A DNA stretch of 64,000 nt from Thioalkalivibrio sp. (GTDB taxonomy: Bacteria; Pseudomonadota; Gammaproteobacteria; Ectothiorhodospirales; Ectothiorhodospiraceae). The stretch spans positions 21,958 to 85,957 of the forward strand of contig JAABTX010000001.1 in NCBI GenBank assembly GCA_011389655.1. The letters are read 5' to 3'. The notes beneath the pieces were generated by a model. That model was given only the letters and a program-made list of their open reading frames with translations, was not told the origin of the DNA and ran no database searches. Made by a program: the position numbers and the translations under genes. Of the stretch, positions 19,210 to 28,295 are shown piece after piece (position 1 is the first letter of the stretch; the number at the start of each line of letters is the position of its first letter).

Positions 19210-19839
19210 ATGGACCAGACGAATACGATATTCATGCTGGACGACGACAAGGCGACGCGCCGCTCGCTGGCATTGGCCCTCGAGCTCGCCGGTTACCGGA
19301 TAAGGACCTACGCGTCGGCGGAAGACATGCTGGCGGACCTGGATCCGGAACAGCCCGGCTGTCTCCTGCTGGACCTGCGGATGCCGGGCATCAGCGGCCT
19401 CGAGGTCCAGGAGATGCTGAACGCTCGGGGCTGCACGATGCCCGTGATCTTCATGTCGGCCTTCGCGGCCGTTCCCGCGACCGTGCGGGCAATCAGGGGT
19501 GGCGCCATCGATTTCCTTGAGAAGCCGTGCCCGATGGAGGTGCTCACCGAGCGCATCGAACACGCCCTCGAGATCGATCGGAGCCAGCGGGGAGAGCGGA
19601 ATTGGCAGGGGCACATTCGGAGTCGGGCCGCCGAGCTGACCCGGCGTGAGGCGGAGGTCCTGCACTTCGTCACCGAAGGGCTCAGCAACAAGGAGGCCGC
19701 CAGGCAACTCCACATCAGTCCGAGGACCGTCGAGAAATACCGGGCACGCGTGATGGAGAAGATGGAGGCGGAGAGCATCCCCGAGCTCTGCCGGATGGCT
19801 TCGGTCCTCTCTGATGCGGATCCGGCCCCCCGCCCCTGA
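19210..19839 (+). CDS. FixJ-family two-component response regulator
   Basis: A 209-residue regulator. The receiver domain (1-125) has the acidic pocket DDD (about 10-12), the phosphoacceptor Asp55 in LLLDLRMPG and the conserved Lys in DFLEKPCP. A LuxR/NarL helix-turn-helix (about 140-200; LTRREAEVLHFVTEGLSNKEAARQL) ends with VEKYRARVMEKM, as in FixJ/StyR/TodT proteins. No partner histidine kinase is encoded in the window. It lies 54 nt after pfkB and faces the PilZ-like gene tail to tail. Confidence 0.9.
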   Translation: MDQTNTIFMLDDDKATRRSLALALELAGYRIRTYASAEDMLADLDPEQPGCLLLDLRMPGISGLEVQEMLNARGCTMPVIFMSAFAAVPATVRAIRGGAIDFLEKPCPMEVLTERIEHALEIDRSQRGERNWQGHIRSRAAELTRREAEVLHFVTEGLSNKEAARQLHISPRTVEKYRARVMEKMEAESIPELCRMASVLSDADPAPRP

Positions 19840-19872
19840 CGAGCACCCGCGGCAGGGGCCCGCACAGGTGCG

Positions 19873-20199
19873 TCAAACGTGGGGGTGGGCACTTTCCATG
19901 AGGGGCGGGCCGGCGCGCATCAGTATCTCGGCCGATGACAGGGAATTGTCACGGAAACTGATCCAGATCCCGTCGGGCCAGCGTCGGGTAACGGTTCCCA
20001 GGAGATGGTGGCCGTCGCCGTCGGCGTAGGGTTCGGGAAAGACGATCGCAACCGTGCTGCCGGCAATGGGACCCGTGTACTCGAGGAAGACGCCATTGCG
20101 GCAGAGCTTTCGGGTCTCCACGCGGGCCACGGGCTCGTTGTCGCTTTCCAGGAGAACATTCGTGCGTACCCAGATGCAATCGTCAGCCTCTTGCCTCAT
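19873..20199 (-). CDS. PilZ-like domain protein
   Basis: 108 residues, essentially one small beta domain. The segment RVETRKLCRNGVFLEYTGP...GSTVAIVFPEP...LGTVTRRWPDGIWISFRD has the PilZ layout: a (D/N)xSxxG-like turn, a FLE strand and a hydrophobic strand ending with the gene-product core. The RxxxR c-di-GMP loop is not clear at the N-terminus, so nucleotide binding is uncertain. I chose ATG 20199 because AGGAGA lies just upstream, although the frame is open to 20319. A conserved 42-bp element lies about 100 nt upstream of the start and is shared with cspA. Confidence 0.65.
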   Translation of the reverse strand: MRQEADDCIWVRTNVLLESDNEPVARVETRKLCRNGVFLEYTGPIAGSTVAIVFPEPYADGDGHHLLGTVTRRWPDGIWISFRDNSLSSAEILMRAGPPLMESAHPHV

Positions 20200-20299
20200 C
20201 TTCGTTCTCCTACACAGCCTTGTCAGAAAGGAGTCCGTACGCCGGAATCGGCGACACGACGCTTCGTTCAAACAAGAGCCTAATGTGGAGCCGATGCCG

Positions 20300-20341
20300 C
20301 GTGTAAGGCAGGCAAGCACCTAGGTATAACTACCCACGGTG
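20300..20341 (-). promoter_or_regulatory. copy A of a 42-bp promoter element (pilZ-like gene)
   Basis: This aligns without gaps to 21004-21045 at 32 of 42 positions. Shared blocks on the + strand are GTAAGG, AGGCAA, CCTAGG and TACCCA. Both copies lie 100-160 nt upstream of a minus-strand start. The centre ACCTAGGT is an 8-bp palindrome, whereas the other copy has CCCTAGGG. The symmetric change suggests a dimeric regulator site. TACCCA resembles a NarL-type half site. Confidence 0.6.
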
Positions 20342-20398
20342 ATCGTCATCAGCAATGCCCCGGCGGGGTCGCAGGAGCGGCCTCGTGGGAGCGGCCTC

Positions 20399-20640
20399 GT
20401 GGGAGCGGCTTCCAGCCGCGATGCAGGTCGTGGGAGCAGCTTCCAGCCGCGATCCCGGTCGTGGGAGCGGCTTCCAGCCGCGATGCAGCGTTGGACCGAG
20501 TGCCCGGGGCCATCGCGGCCAGAGGCCGCTCCCACCGGGATTGTGGCCATCGCGGCCAGAGGCCGCTCCCACCGGGATTGTGGCCATCGCGGCCAGAGGC
20601 CGCTCCCACCGGGGTCGTGGGAGCGGCTTCCAGCCGCGAT
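20399..20640. repeat. two-type REP/BIME palindrome array
   Basis: Seven 24-bp palindromic units. Type A (core GGAGCGGCTTCCAGCCGC) is direct at 20399, 20430 and 20461, a 31-bp period. Type B (core GCGGCCAGAGGCCGC on +) is inverted at 20512, 20549 and 20586, an exact 37-bp period with a conserved spacer. A last type A unit at 20617-20640 abuts the cspA stop codon. Partial units lie at 20371-20396. These are gammaproteobacterial REP elements and may serve as the cspA 3' end. Confidence 0.85.
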
Positions 20641-20844
20641 CTACTGCGGAACCACATGTGCGGCGGTCGGACCCTTTGGACTCTGCTGGATCTCGAATGA
20701 CACCGTCTGCCCCTCGGTCAACGACTTGAAGCCCGAGGACTGAATCGCGCTGTAATGGACGAATACGTCCTTGGAATCACCTTCGGGAGTGATGAATCCG
20801 AAGCCCTTTTGGTCGTTGAACCACTTCACCTTGCCAGTTGTCAT
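20641..20844 (-). CDS. cspA: cold-shock protein (CspA family)
   Basis: 67 residues forming a single cold-shock domain with both RNA-binding motifs (RNP1 KGFGFI, RNP2 VFVHY). It begins [12 protein letters not shown] and ends AAHVVPQ, the usual length. Family role: a single-stranded nucleic-acid chaperone. The paralogue type (cold-inducible or constitutive) cannot be assigned. The stop codon TAG directly meets a REP palindrome. The 42-bp element lies 160 nt upstream, implying a fairly long leader, as in many csp genes. Confidence 0.95.
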   Translation of the reverse strand: MTTGKVKWFNDQKGFGFITPEGDSKDVFVHYSAIQSSGFKSLTEGQTVSFEIQQSPKGPTAAHVVPQ

Positions 20845-21299
20845 CGAACAAATCTCCTATCGCTCTTGTGCTTCGAGATACAGCCTTCAGCCGGTGGTTC
20901 GCCGTGCGCCTCCCAGCCATCCTTGCCGGGAGAAGAGCCCAGATGCCTTTATCGGCAACGCTGCGATCCACACGGCCAAGAGGTTAGTCGGCAGACCGCG
21001 CACCGCGTAAGGGAGGCAATTCCCTAGGGATATTTACCCATGTTCCCGTTTCGGCCGGTTGCGTGCTGGCTCGAGTCCCTGTGTGGACAGCGCAGTCGTA
21101 AATGACGATCGCTGGAAACATTGCAATCGGTCAGGCGGCGACATCGGCAGATTGCGGTGGCGGCAGGCACCGCAGTTCGTCGGGAAGCGCGCGGAGATGT
21201 TCCGTGCGAAGATGTTGGGATGGTGCCGAAGAGATCGCCATTGCTACCGCCGCTCCTCCGTTGGGGCGGGCGGCGACCGACGGCCAAGGGGCAGCAGGC
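20845..21299. other. gene-free region with cspA leader and promoter
   Basis: 455 nt between the divergent cspA and DUF1028 genes. It holds the cspA leader and the 42-bp element copy B at 21004-21045. The rest (about 21050-21299) must carry the DUF1028 gene promoter, but I see no convincing promoter boxes there. Confidence 0.5.
21004..21045 (-). promoter_or_regulatory. copy B of the 42-bp promoter element (cspA)
   Basis: Partner of 20300-20341. The centre TCCCTAGGGA is a 10-bp palindrome followed by ATATTTACCCATG. Read towards cspA, the element gives CATGGGTA, CCTAGG, TTGCCT and CCTTAC blocks. TTGCCT could be a -35 box. Function is inferred only from conservation and position. Confidence 0.6.
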
Positions 21300-22277
21300 A
21301 TGACAGGCGGCCGGGGAGCAGTCGAATCCCCTGGGCGTAGTGCAGTGCCGCGCCCCGGAGGTCTGCCCGTCGCCACCTATTCGATTGTGGCGCGGGATCC
21401 GGAGACCGGTCAGATGGGCGTAGCCGTCCAGTCGTACTACTTCGCCGTTGGCAGCGTCAGTCCCCACGCTGAGGCCGCTGTCGGCGCGGTGACCATCCAG
21501 TCCTTCGCCAAACCGAGCTACGGAACCCAGGGATTGCGCCTGATCAGGGAAGGGGCCTCGGCCCGGGAGGCGCTGGATGCGCTGCGACACGGTGACGCCC
21601 ACGCGGAATATCGCCAGTCCGCGATGGTCGACACGCGCGGTCGGGTCGCGGCCTGCACCGGGGACCGCTGCGTTCCGGAAGCGGGGCATCACGTCGGGGA
21701 GGGGTATGCCTGTCTCGGAAACATGCTGATGGAGCCCGGCATCTGGGAGGAGATGGGGATGGCCTTCGAGGCGTCGAAGGGGGATTTCGTCGATCGCCTG
21801 CTGGAGAGCCTTGGCTCCGCTCAGGCGGCCGGAGGGGATCTCCGCGGTCGGCGCTCCGCTGCCGTCATCGTCGTCGATGCGGTTGCTTCCGGTGATCCCG
21901 GTCTGGACGTGCTCTTCGATCTCCGCGTCGAGGATCACGATGAGCCGCTCCGTGAACTGGAGCGGCTCATCACCCTGAAGAAGGCCTTTCACCGCAACAG
22001 CCGGGGCAATCACTATCTCCGCGAGGGCGATCTGCGGGCCGCGTTGCGCGATTTCTCCATGGCCGTTTCCATGGCACCCGCACACGAGGAACTGGTGTTC
22101 TGGCAGGCCCTGGCCATGGCGGTGGCCGGGTACCGGAATGAGGCCGAGCCGCTGTTTCGGGAGTTGTTCGACGGCGCCGAAAACTGGCGGTTGCTGGCTA
22201 GGCGGGTGGCGCAATCGCGATACCTGCCAGCGCAGTCACAGCAGGCACTGATCGAGATTCTCCGGGCCCTGGACTAA
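21300..22277 (+). CDS. DUF1028 (Ntn-hydrolase-like) protein with C-terminal helical repeat region
   Basis: 325 residues. After a short leader, YSIVARDPETGQMGVAVQSYYFAVGSVSPHAEAAVGAVTIQ is the hallmark start of DUF1028 proteins, continuing with PSYGTQGLRL, CTGDRC and ACLGNML to about residue 225. The remaining 100 residues (HRNSRGNHYLREGDLRAALRDFSMAVSMAP) look like TPR-type helical hairpins. The biochemical role of DUF1028 is not established to my knowledge. The start is uncertain: ATG 21300 is the last ATG before the domain, but the domain begins only about 25 residues later at VATYS. Confidence 0.75.
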   Translation: MTGGRGAVESPGRSAVPRPGGLPVATYSIVARDPETGQMGVAVQSYYFAVGSVSPHAEAAVGAVTIQSFAKPSYGTQGLRLIREGASAREALDALRHGDAHAEYRQSAMVDTRGRVAACTGDRCVPEAGHHVGEGYACLGNMLMEPGIWEEMGMAFEASKGDFVDRLLESLGSAQAAGGDLRGRRSAAVIVVDAVASGDPGLDVLFDLRVEDHDEPLRELERLITLKKAFHRNSRGNHYLREGDLRAALRDFSMAVSMAPAHEELVFWQALAMAVAGYRNEAEPLFRELFDGAENWRLLARRVAQSRYLPAQSQQALIEILRALD

Positions 22278-22324
22278 CGGTCGTTGGGATCCGCGCCACA
22301 CCAGGCGATGAAAAAGCGCGCCCC

Positions 22325-22389
22325 GGAAAACACGGAAGTGCACGGGAAGGGGCCAGGATCTTCCCTCGTTTCGGTTCTTTCCGTGTTCC
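22325..22389. repeat. inverted repeat between convergent genes
   Basis: ACACGGAA (22330-22337) pairs with TTCCGTGT (22379-22386), with GGAA/TTCC extensions, separated by 41 nt. It sits between two convergent genes and could form a weak bidirectional transcription-stop structure. There is no clear T-run. Confidence 0.35.
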
Positions 22390-22474
22390 TCCCTGGCTTC
22401 ATTTTCACGCTGACTGCAAACCATCAGCTGCGGCCACGGGTCGGCCGTCAGTACTGAGGGATTCCCGCTGCACC

Positions 22475-24292
22475 TCACACCAGCCACAGCCACCAGATGC
22501 TGAGGCTGGTCACCACCATCAGCAACAGATTGAGGGGGATGCCGACCTTCGCGAAGTCGGTAAACCGGTAGAGTCCCGTACCGAAGATCATGGTGTTGGT
22601 CTGGTAACCGATGGGTGTGAGGAAGCTGGTCGAGGCGGCGAACATCACCGCCAGCGCGAGCGCGAAGATGTCGATCTGCAGGATGTGTCCCAGGGAGATC
22701 GCCACCGGGACGAGGATCACCACCGAGGCGTTGTTGCTCAGCATCTCGGTCAACAGGGTGGTTGCCAGGTACAGGGCCATCAGCACCAGAACCGGGTGCC
22801 AGCCAAGTGCCTGGATCGCGAGCAGTCCGGCGAGCAGGTCGGCGGCGCCGGACTTGGTCATCGCGATCCCCAGCGGGATCACCCCGGCGATCAGGAAGAT
22901 CACCGGCCACGATACCTCGGTGTACATGTGTTTCCCGTCAATGCAGTTCGTGGCGACCATTGCCACCACGCCGAGCAGCGCCGTGACCACGATGGGCAGT
23001 GGCGTCAGCGCGGCGCCGAGCACCACGGCGGCCATGATGCCACCTGCCATCCACATGCGCCGCCGGTCGAATTCGTCCTGGCTCTCCTCCAGTATGACCA
23101 GGTCCTTGGTGTCGCGAAGCCGGGCCAGCGCCGTGCGGGAGATCTCCAGCAGGGCGATCTCCCCGGTCGCGAGCGGCTCGTCCGCGATGCGGCGTTCCTC
23201 CAGCGCCTCTTTCTCGAGCCCGATCAGGCGCGCCTGGTACCGATCCCAGAATCCCGCCGAGCGGACCTCGCGGCCCTCGAAGAAACGCGCGTTCCGGAGC
23301 AGCACGCGGACGAGCTTGCCGTCCCCGCGGACACGGCTGGACTCGCCGGAGACCGACAGGACCTGCACGTCGTCCGCCTTGATCAGATCCATCACCCGTC
23401 GGAGGTCGGCGTGGACCTGGATGATGTCACCCGGACGGATCCGGATCTCCTCGGCACGCTTGATGTGCACCGTCTCGCCCCGGACGAGCTTCAGCACCTC
23501 GACCGAGGCCCTGAGCGCGAATTCGTGTTCCGCGAGGGTCTGGTCCAGCAATGGGCTGTCCGGCGGCACGCCGAGTTCGATCACGAAGCGGTCCTCGGCC
23601 CCGCCCAGCCGGATCCGGTCCTTTTCCGGCATCAGCCACCGGCCGACGGTCACGAAATAGATCAATCCCACGCCCAATACGATCAGGCCCAGGTGCGTGA
23701 ATTCGAACATGCCGATCGGGCGTCCGAAGTCCTCGCTGTCCGCGAGGATCGCGGAGGCCAGGATGTTGGTGGAGGTGCCGATCAGGGTCAGCGTTCCGCC
23801 GAGCATGCCGAAGAAGCTGACCGGCATCAGCAGCCGGGAGGCCTGCATCTTCAGGCGCCGTGCCATGTCCAGCATCAGAGGAATGGCCACCGCGACCGCC
23901 GCGGTGTTGTTGATGAAACCCGAGATCAGGCCCACCAGCCCCGCGATGACCAGGATCATGCGCAACTCCGATGTCCCGACCATTGGAAACAGACGCTGGC
24001 CGAGCACATGCATCAGCCCTGAGCGCTGGATGCCCGCCGACAGGATGAACATCGCCAGTACCGTGACCGTCGCCGGGCTGGACAGCCCCGAAAGGCCTTC
24101 GCGGACGGTGGGGAAGGCGGCCTGAAGGTCGATGCCTCGATCCAGCAGCCACTGGGAATGGAACAGCTGCGGGATGGCGATCAGGGTGATCATGATCAGG
24201 ATCGCGGTGATGTCCAGCGGAAGCCGCTCGCTGGCGAAGAGGTAGAGCGCCACGGCGATGATGGTGAAGACCAATGCGATTTCGACGGTCAC
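22475..24292 (-). CDS. SLC13/DASS-type anion transporter with TrkA-C domains
   Basis: A 605-residue inner-membrane protein. Hydrophobic segments at both ends enclose a soluble central part with two RCK-C/TrkA-C-like modules (VIELGVPPDSPLLDQTL...IRPGDIIQVHADLRRV, about 215-300, and the DGKLVRVLLRNARFFEGREV region, about 310-400). SSPATVTVLAMFILSAG and NNASVVILVPVAISL resemble the SNT/NNA substrate loops of the divalent-anion:Na+ symporter family. The substrate could be sulfate, a dicarboxylate or another anion. I chose GTG 24292 because AGGGAGA lies upstream and the longer frame adds a non-hydrophobic Arg/Pro-rich tail. Confidence 0.85.
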   Translation of the reverse strand: MTVEIALVFTIIAVALYLFASERLPLDITAILIMITLIAIPQLFHSQWLLDRGIDLQAAFPTVREGLSGLSSPATVTVLAMFILSAGIQRSGLMHVLGQRLFPMVGTSELRMILVIAGLVGLISGFINNTAAVAVAIPLMLDMARRLKMQASRLLMPVSFFGMLGGTLTLIGTSTNILASAILADSEDFGRPIGMFEFTHLGLIVLGVGLIYFVTVGRWLMPEKDRIRLGGAEDRFVIELGVPPDSPLLDQTLAEHEFALRASVEVLKLVRGETVHIKRAEEIRIRPGDIIQVHADLRRVMDLIKADDVQVLSVSGESSRVRGDGKLVRVLLRNARFFEGREVRSAGFWDRYQARLIGLEKEALEERRIADEPLATGEIALLEISRTALARLRDTKDLVILEESQDEFDRRRMWMAGGIMAAVVLGAALTPLPIVVTALLGVVAMVATNCIDGKHMYTEVSWPVIFLIAGVIPLGIAMTKSGAADLLAGLLAIQALGWHPVLVLMALYLATTLLTEMLSNNASVVILVPVAISLGHILQIDIFALALAVMFAASTSFLTPIGYQTNTMIFGTGLYRFTDFAKVGIPLNLLLMVVTSLSIWWLWLV

Positions 24293-24697
24293 CTGTTGTC
24301 TCCCTGCCGGTCCCTTGGAAGATGCCGGGTCCCGGGTCGGGCCGGCGCGTCGAGGATCCATTGCCACTGGCCCACCAGTGTCGCGCAAACGCGGCCCGCC
24401 CAGCAGCGGCGGTGAGGGACGATCGCGGCCAGCCACTCTGACAGGCCTCCGGGCCCGCATGAAGCGCTTGCCAATTCCGGTGGTGGGCGCCGCGCGCTGG
24501 GCGTGCTACGTTTGCAGGTGGTACGAGTCTCGGGCGTCGATTCCGGCGCCATCACTGGATCGCGGTGGCGCGCAACTCACGTGAGGCACTCGGGCCCGGG
24601 GTCCCGACACAGCCTCGGGGCAGCCGCGGGGCAGTGCCGGATACAAACCGGCCCGCAAGTTCTGGGCTCCCTTTCAACGAAGTGGAGGCACATGCTG
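24293..24697. other. gene-free divergent region
   Basis: 405 nt between the divergent transporter gene and a small membrane-protein gene. No RNA gene, repeat or clear promoter boxes were recognised. Confidence 0.4.
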
Positions 24698-25015
24698 ATG
24701 GAAAATGGAACATTCTTAGCGGCCTTTCTCGTCTGGATCGCCTTCTTCATCCTGGCCATCCCGCTGGTGCTGCGCATTCGGCATCCCGATCAGAGGCCGT
24801 TTGCGGCCTACCTGATCTTCGTCTCGCTCTTCACGCTGATTGCCGGGATCCTGTTTGCGCTGTTCTCCTGGCTTGCCGTGGTCATGGACCTGTCGGAGGC
24901 GTTGAACCGTCTCTTCCCGGCGATCGTGTTCCTGCTGCTGGTCTTTGCGCCGGCCTTCCTGGTGGCGATCTGGCAGGCCCGAAAGCCCCGTTTGCGGAGG
25001 CCGCCGCCCGGCTGA
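24698..25015 (+). CDS. small inner-membrane protein, unknown function
   Basis: 105 residues with three predicted membrane segments: FLAAFLVWIAFFILAIPLVL, YLIFVSLFTLIAGILFALFSWLAVV and FPAIVFLLLVFAPAFLVAIW. It ends in a basic tail (RKPRLRRPPPG). I do not recognise the family. ATG 24698 has GGAGG 9 nt upstream; ATG 24692 is possible but too close to it. It sits alone between the SLC13-type transporter and the RND operon. Confidence 0.65.
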   Translation: MENGTFLAAFLVWIAFFILAIPLVLRIRHPDQRPFAAYLIFVSLFTLIAGILFALFSWLAVVMDLSEALNRLFPAIVFLLLVFAPAFLVAIWQARKPRLRRPPPG

Positions 25016-25103
25016 GGGCTCGGTCCACCGGCTGCCGCGCAGCGGTGCAGTGAGTCCCGGGAGCACCGGGGTCCGGGGACGGAATCCCGGGCGCCGGTTC
25101 GGT

Positions 25104-28100
25104 TCAGCGTGATTTCGTTCCGAGTGCGGAGAAATACAGCGTCGGGATCAGCAGCAGGGTGAGCATTGTTCCGACCACGACCCCGCTGATCAGCGTCAGG
25201 CCGAGCGGCTGCAGGGCGGGCTCGAAGATCAGCGCGCCGCTTCCAAATGCCACCGTGCCGGCGGTGAGGAGGATCGGTCGGGTGCGCAGCGCGCCGGCGC
25301 TGATCAGTGCTTCAGGGAGGTCCATGCCGCCGTCCAGGCGTTTCTGGGTGAAGTCCACGAGCAGCACCGCATTGCGGACCACGATGCCGGCGAGTGCAAT
25401 CACGCCAAGCACGCCGAGGCCGGCGATGTCGAGGCCCATCAGCCAGTGCGCCGGAATCACGCCAATGAAGACCAGCGGGATTGGCGCCATGATCACCAGC
25501 GGGATCACATAGGAGCTGAACCAGGCCGAGAGAAGGGTGTAGATCACCAGGATCACCGCCAGGCCCGCCCAGGCGAGGTCACGGTACACCTGTTGGGTCA
25601 TCTCCCACTCGCCGCCCCAGAACAACCCGATTTCGGAGTCGTCGTTGGGCGGGCGCAGCCAGTGGATCTCCGGCGTGGCCGTATCCGCGGTCTCCAGCGC
25701 CTCCACCAGGTCACGCTGTACCGACACGGGCTGGCTGCGGTTACGATCGATCGCCGCGGCGACGTAAGACACCGGCAGCTGATTCTTGCGATGGCGATGG
25801 GGCGTTGATCGGACCTCCCGTGCATCCAGCACATCACGCAGCGCGACCGCGCGGCCCTCCTCGGTGCGGAGGTGCAGGCCCGCAAGATCTTCGACCCATA
25901 GGCGGTCGCTCTCCTCGAGCCGCACCACCACCGGTACCGGCTGCCGCTCTCCCGGCAGATCGAGGTCGGTGGCGGTCCGCCCGCTCAGGGCCATCTGCAC
26001 TGCCGCCGCGGCCCGCGCAGCGGGCACACCCTGGGCCCCGGCCCGGGTCTGGTCCACGGTCAGGTGCAGGTCGGTCCCCCGCGGCTTCGGAAACCGCTCC
26101 AGCGCAACGGCCGCGTGATGACCTTCGACCAGGGTCCCGAGCGCGTCTGCGAGCTGCTCCCGTTCGTGCGCGTCGGAGCCGAAGATCTCGGCCTGTATGG
26201 CGTTGTCGCTGGATGGACCGGAGGGAATCTGCCGGATCCATGCCCGGCCATCGAAGGGTGCCAGGAGCCCGGGCAGACGATGAAACAGTTCCCGGCCGAG
26301 TTCGTAGCTCAGGCGTGTGCGCTCGTCCTCGTGCGTGAGCTGCACGTAGAGGCTGGCCCGATGCGATCCGTCATCGATGATGTCGGGTGGTCCCGGTGGC
26401 GGCAGCAGCGGGGGTCCTTCGTGTCCCGCGAACACCGTGTAGGCCTGCACCTCCGGCTCCCCGTGCAGCGCGCGCCCCACGGTCGCCGCGGCCTCCAGCG
26501 TACGCTCCAGGGGACTCCCGGGCGGGAGCTCGATCTCGACGACGAAGACCTCGCGGTCGAGGAACGGAACCAGGGTCAGCTGCACTGCCCGGAAGGCGAC
26601 CATCGCCACGCTGGCGATCAGCAGCAGCGCCATCCCGAGGTACAGGGCCCAGCGCAACCATGCATGCCGGAAGAAGGGGGTGAGTATGACGCGGTAGATC
26701 TCCGCCAGTCGGCCCGACCGACTGCCATTGACGGCATCGGTCTCATCGCCCCCGGCATTCTTGCGCTCCCGTCCGCCGGATTTCGAGGTCGCACGCAGGA
26801 GTCGGTAGGCCACGAAGGGGGTGACGGTCAGTGCGATGGTCAGGGAAAACAGGATGGCCAGCGAGGCCCCGACCGGTATCGCCCGGGTGTACTGGCCCAT
26901 CTCTCCGCTGATGAAGGCGGTCGGGAGCAGTGTCGCCACGATCAGGAAGACCGCGAGTATGGTCGGATTTCCGACTTCGTCAACCGCCCGCACCACGATC
27001 TCGCGGGTGCGCTCCCCGGCCTCGCGGAAGTGACGGCCGATGTTCTCGAGAATGATCACGGTGTCGTCCGCGACCAGCCCGATCGCGAGGATCATCGCGG
27101 CGATCGAGACCGGATTGAGGCTGAAACCGATCCACAGATAAGCGAACGGGACAATGGAGAGGATGGCGGGGATCAGGAACGAAACCGCGACGGCTGCCCG
27201 CCAGCCGAGACCGATCAGGATGATCACCACCACCACCACGGTGGCCATGAAGAAGTTCTCCAGCACGCTCTGCACCGTCTCGGTGGCCGCGCGGCCGCCG
27301 TCGTAGGCGATGTCCACCGCCACGTCTTCGGGGATCAGTTCGGGCCGGAGGGACTCCAGGCGCTCGAGCGTCCGTTCCGTGACCGCGCTGATGTTCCGAT
27401 GCGGGATACTGGTGACCGCGAGGCTGACCGCGGCGACCTCCGTGGCCTGTCCCCTCCGCCAGTGCACGGTCCGGTGATCATCGGGGGCGGGACCGTCCGT
27501 CACCTCCGCGACTTCGCCCAGGCGGATCACGCCGGTGGGCCCGGCACCCACCGGTATCTGCTCGATCTCGTCGACCGACGCCGGCCAGGCGCCAACGCGG
27601 ACCTGCTGTGCCTGGTCCCCCCGGAGCGGCTCCGCCGGCAGGCGCAGGCTGGCGGCGCCGATCGCCTCGTGGATCTGCACGATATCCAGGCCCCGGGCGG
27701 CCAGCTCGGTCGGGTGCGGCATCACCCGGATCTCGCGGGGTCGTCCGCCGTGCACCGTGATCGCCCGCACCCCCTCCGCCGCCTCCAGTCGGGCGGCCAG
27801 CTCGGACCCGAGCCGATGCAGCTCGTACCCGCCCAGCCGGGGACTGGACAGGGTGACCATCAGCCCGGTGAAGACCTCGTCGCCCACGGTGCGGATGGAC
27901 TCGACCTCGGCGCCCGGCGGCAGGCGGTCACCGTTGGTCTCCATCAGGTCCCTGAGTTCCGCATAGGCCCGGGCATCGCTGACGCCTGCCGCGAATTCGA
28001 CCTCCACGAGGGCGGCGTCGGCGGCGGCAACCGTCTTCACCTCCACCACGCGCTCCAGCTGACTGGCCCAGGCGCCGGCCGGCCGGGCCACCAGTTCATC

Positions 28101-28295
28101 CACCCGCTCGACCCCGGCTCCGGGGAAGGTGATCGCGAGCAGGGCGGTGGGGACCTCGATGTCCGGCCGGTCCTCGCGTGGCGTCATGGTCAGCCCGTAG
28201 GCGCCCATCAGCAGCGCGGCCACCAGAATCGCCGGCACGAGGGGGGAGTCGATCAGCCGGTCGGCGAGTTGGCCGGCGAAGCCCAGCCGTTCCAT
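25104..28295 (-). CDS. RND-family efflux permease
   Basis: A 1063-residue inner-membrane proton-driven exporter. It has an N-terminal membrane helix, two large periplasmic loops and twelve expected helices. The proton-relay pair is in AIGLVADDTVIILENIGRH (TM4 Asp-Asp). The duplicated half ends ...GVIALAGIVVRNAVLLVDFTQKR. Length fits the family. Sequence style (REDRPDIEVPTALLAITFPGAGVERVDELVARP) is nearer the heterogeneous AcrB-like group found in environmental proteobacteria than E. coli AcrB itself. It is the last gene of a tricistronic operon and its ATG overlaps the adaptor stop (TGATG). The substrate is unknown. Confidence 0.93.
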   Translation of the reverse strand: MERLGFAGQLADRLIDSPLVPAILVAALLMGAYGLTMTPREDRPDIEVPTALLAITFPGAGVERVDELVARPAGAWASQLERVVEVKTVAAADAALVEVEFAAGVSDARAYAELRDLMETNGDRLPPGAEVESIRTVGDEVFTGLMVTLSSPRLGGYELHRLGSELAARLEAAEGVRAITVHGGRPREIRVMPHPTELAARGLDIVQIHEAIGAASLRLPAEPLRGDQAQQVRVGAWPASVDEIEQIPVGAGPTGVIRLGEVAEVTDGPAPDDHRTVHWRRGQATEVAAVSLAVTSIPHRNISAVTERTLERLESLRPELIPEDVAVDIAYDGGRAATETVQSVLENFFMATVVVVVIILIGLGWRAAVAVSFLIPAILSIVPFAYLWIGFSLNPVSIAAMILAIGLVADDTVIILENIGRHFREAGERTREIVVRAVDEVGNPTILAVFLIVATLLPTAFISGEMGQYTRAIPVGASLAILFSLTIALTVTPFVAYRLLRATSKSGGRERKNAGGDETDAVNGSRSGRLAEIYRVILTPFFRHAWLRWALYLGMALLLIASVAMVAFRAVQLTLVPFLDREVFVVEIELPPGSPLERTLEAAATVGRALHGEPEVQAYTVFAGHEGPPLLPPPGPPDIIDDGSHRASLYVQLTHEDERTRLSYELGRELFHRLPGLLAPFDGRAWIRQIPSGPSSDNAIQAEIFGSDAHEREQLADALGTLVEGHHAAVALERFPKPRGTDLHLTVDQTRAGAQGVPAARAAAAVQMALSGRTATDLDLPGERQPVPVVVRLEESDRLWVEDLAGLHLRTEEGRAVALRDVLDAREVRSTPHRHRKNQLPVSYVAAAIDRNRSQPVSVQRDLVEALETADTATPEIHWLRPPNDDSEIGLFWGGEWEMTQQVYRDLAWAGLAVILVIYTLLSAWFSSYVIPLVIMAPIPLVFIGVIPAHWLMGLDIAGLGVLGVIALAGIVVRNAVLLVDFTQKRLDGGMDLPEALISAGALRTRPILLTAGTVAFGSGALIFEPALQPLGLTLISGVVVGTMLTLLLIPTLYFSALGTKSR

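Noticed and set aside
20200-20319. Longer form of the PilZ-like protein
   Set aside because: The extra residues are Arg/Cys-rich without a domain, and ATG 20199 has a clear AGGAGA ribosome site.
20399-20640. CRISPR array
   Set aside because: Units are palindromic, of two types and orientations, with short repeated rather than unique spacers; no cas genes. These are REP elements.
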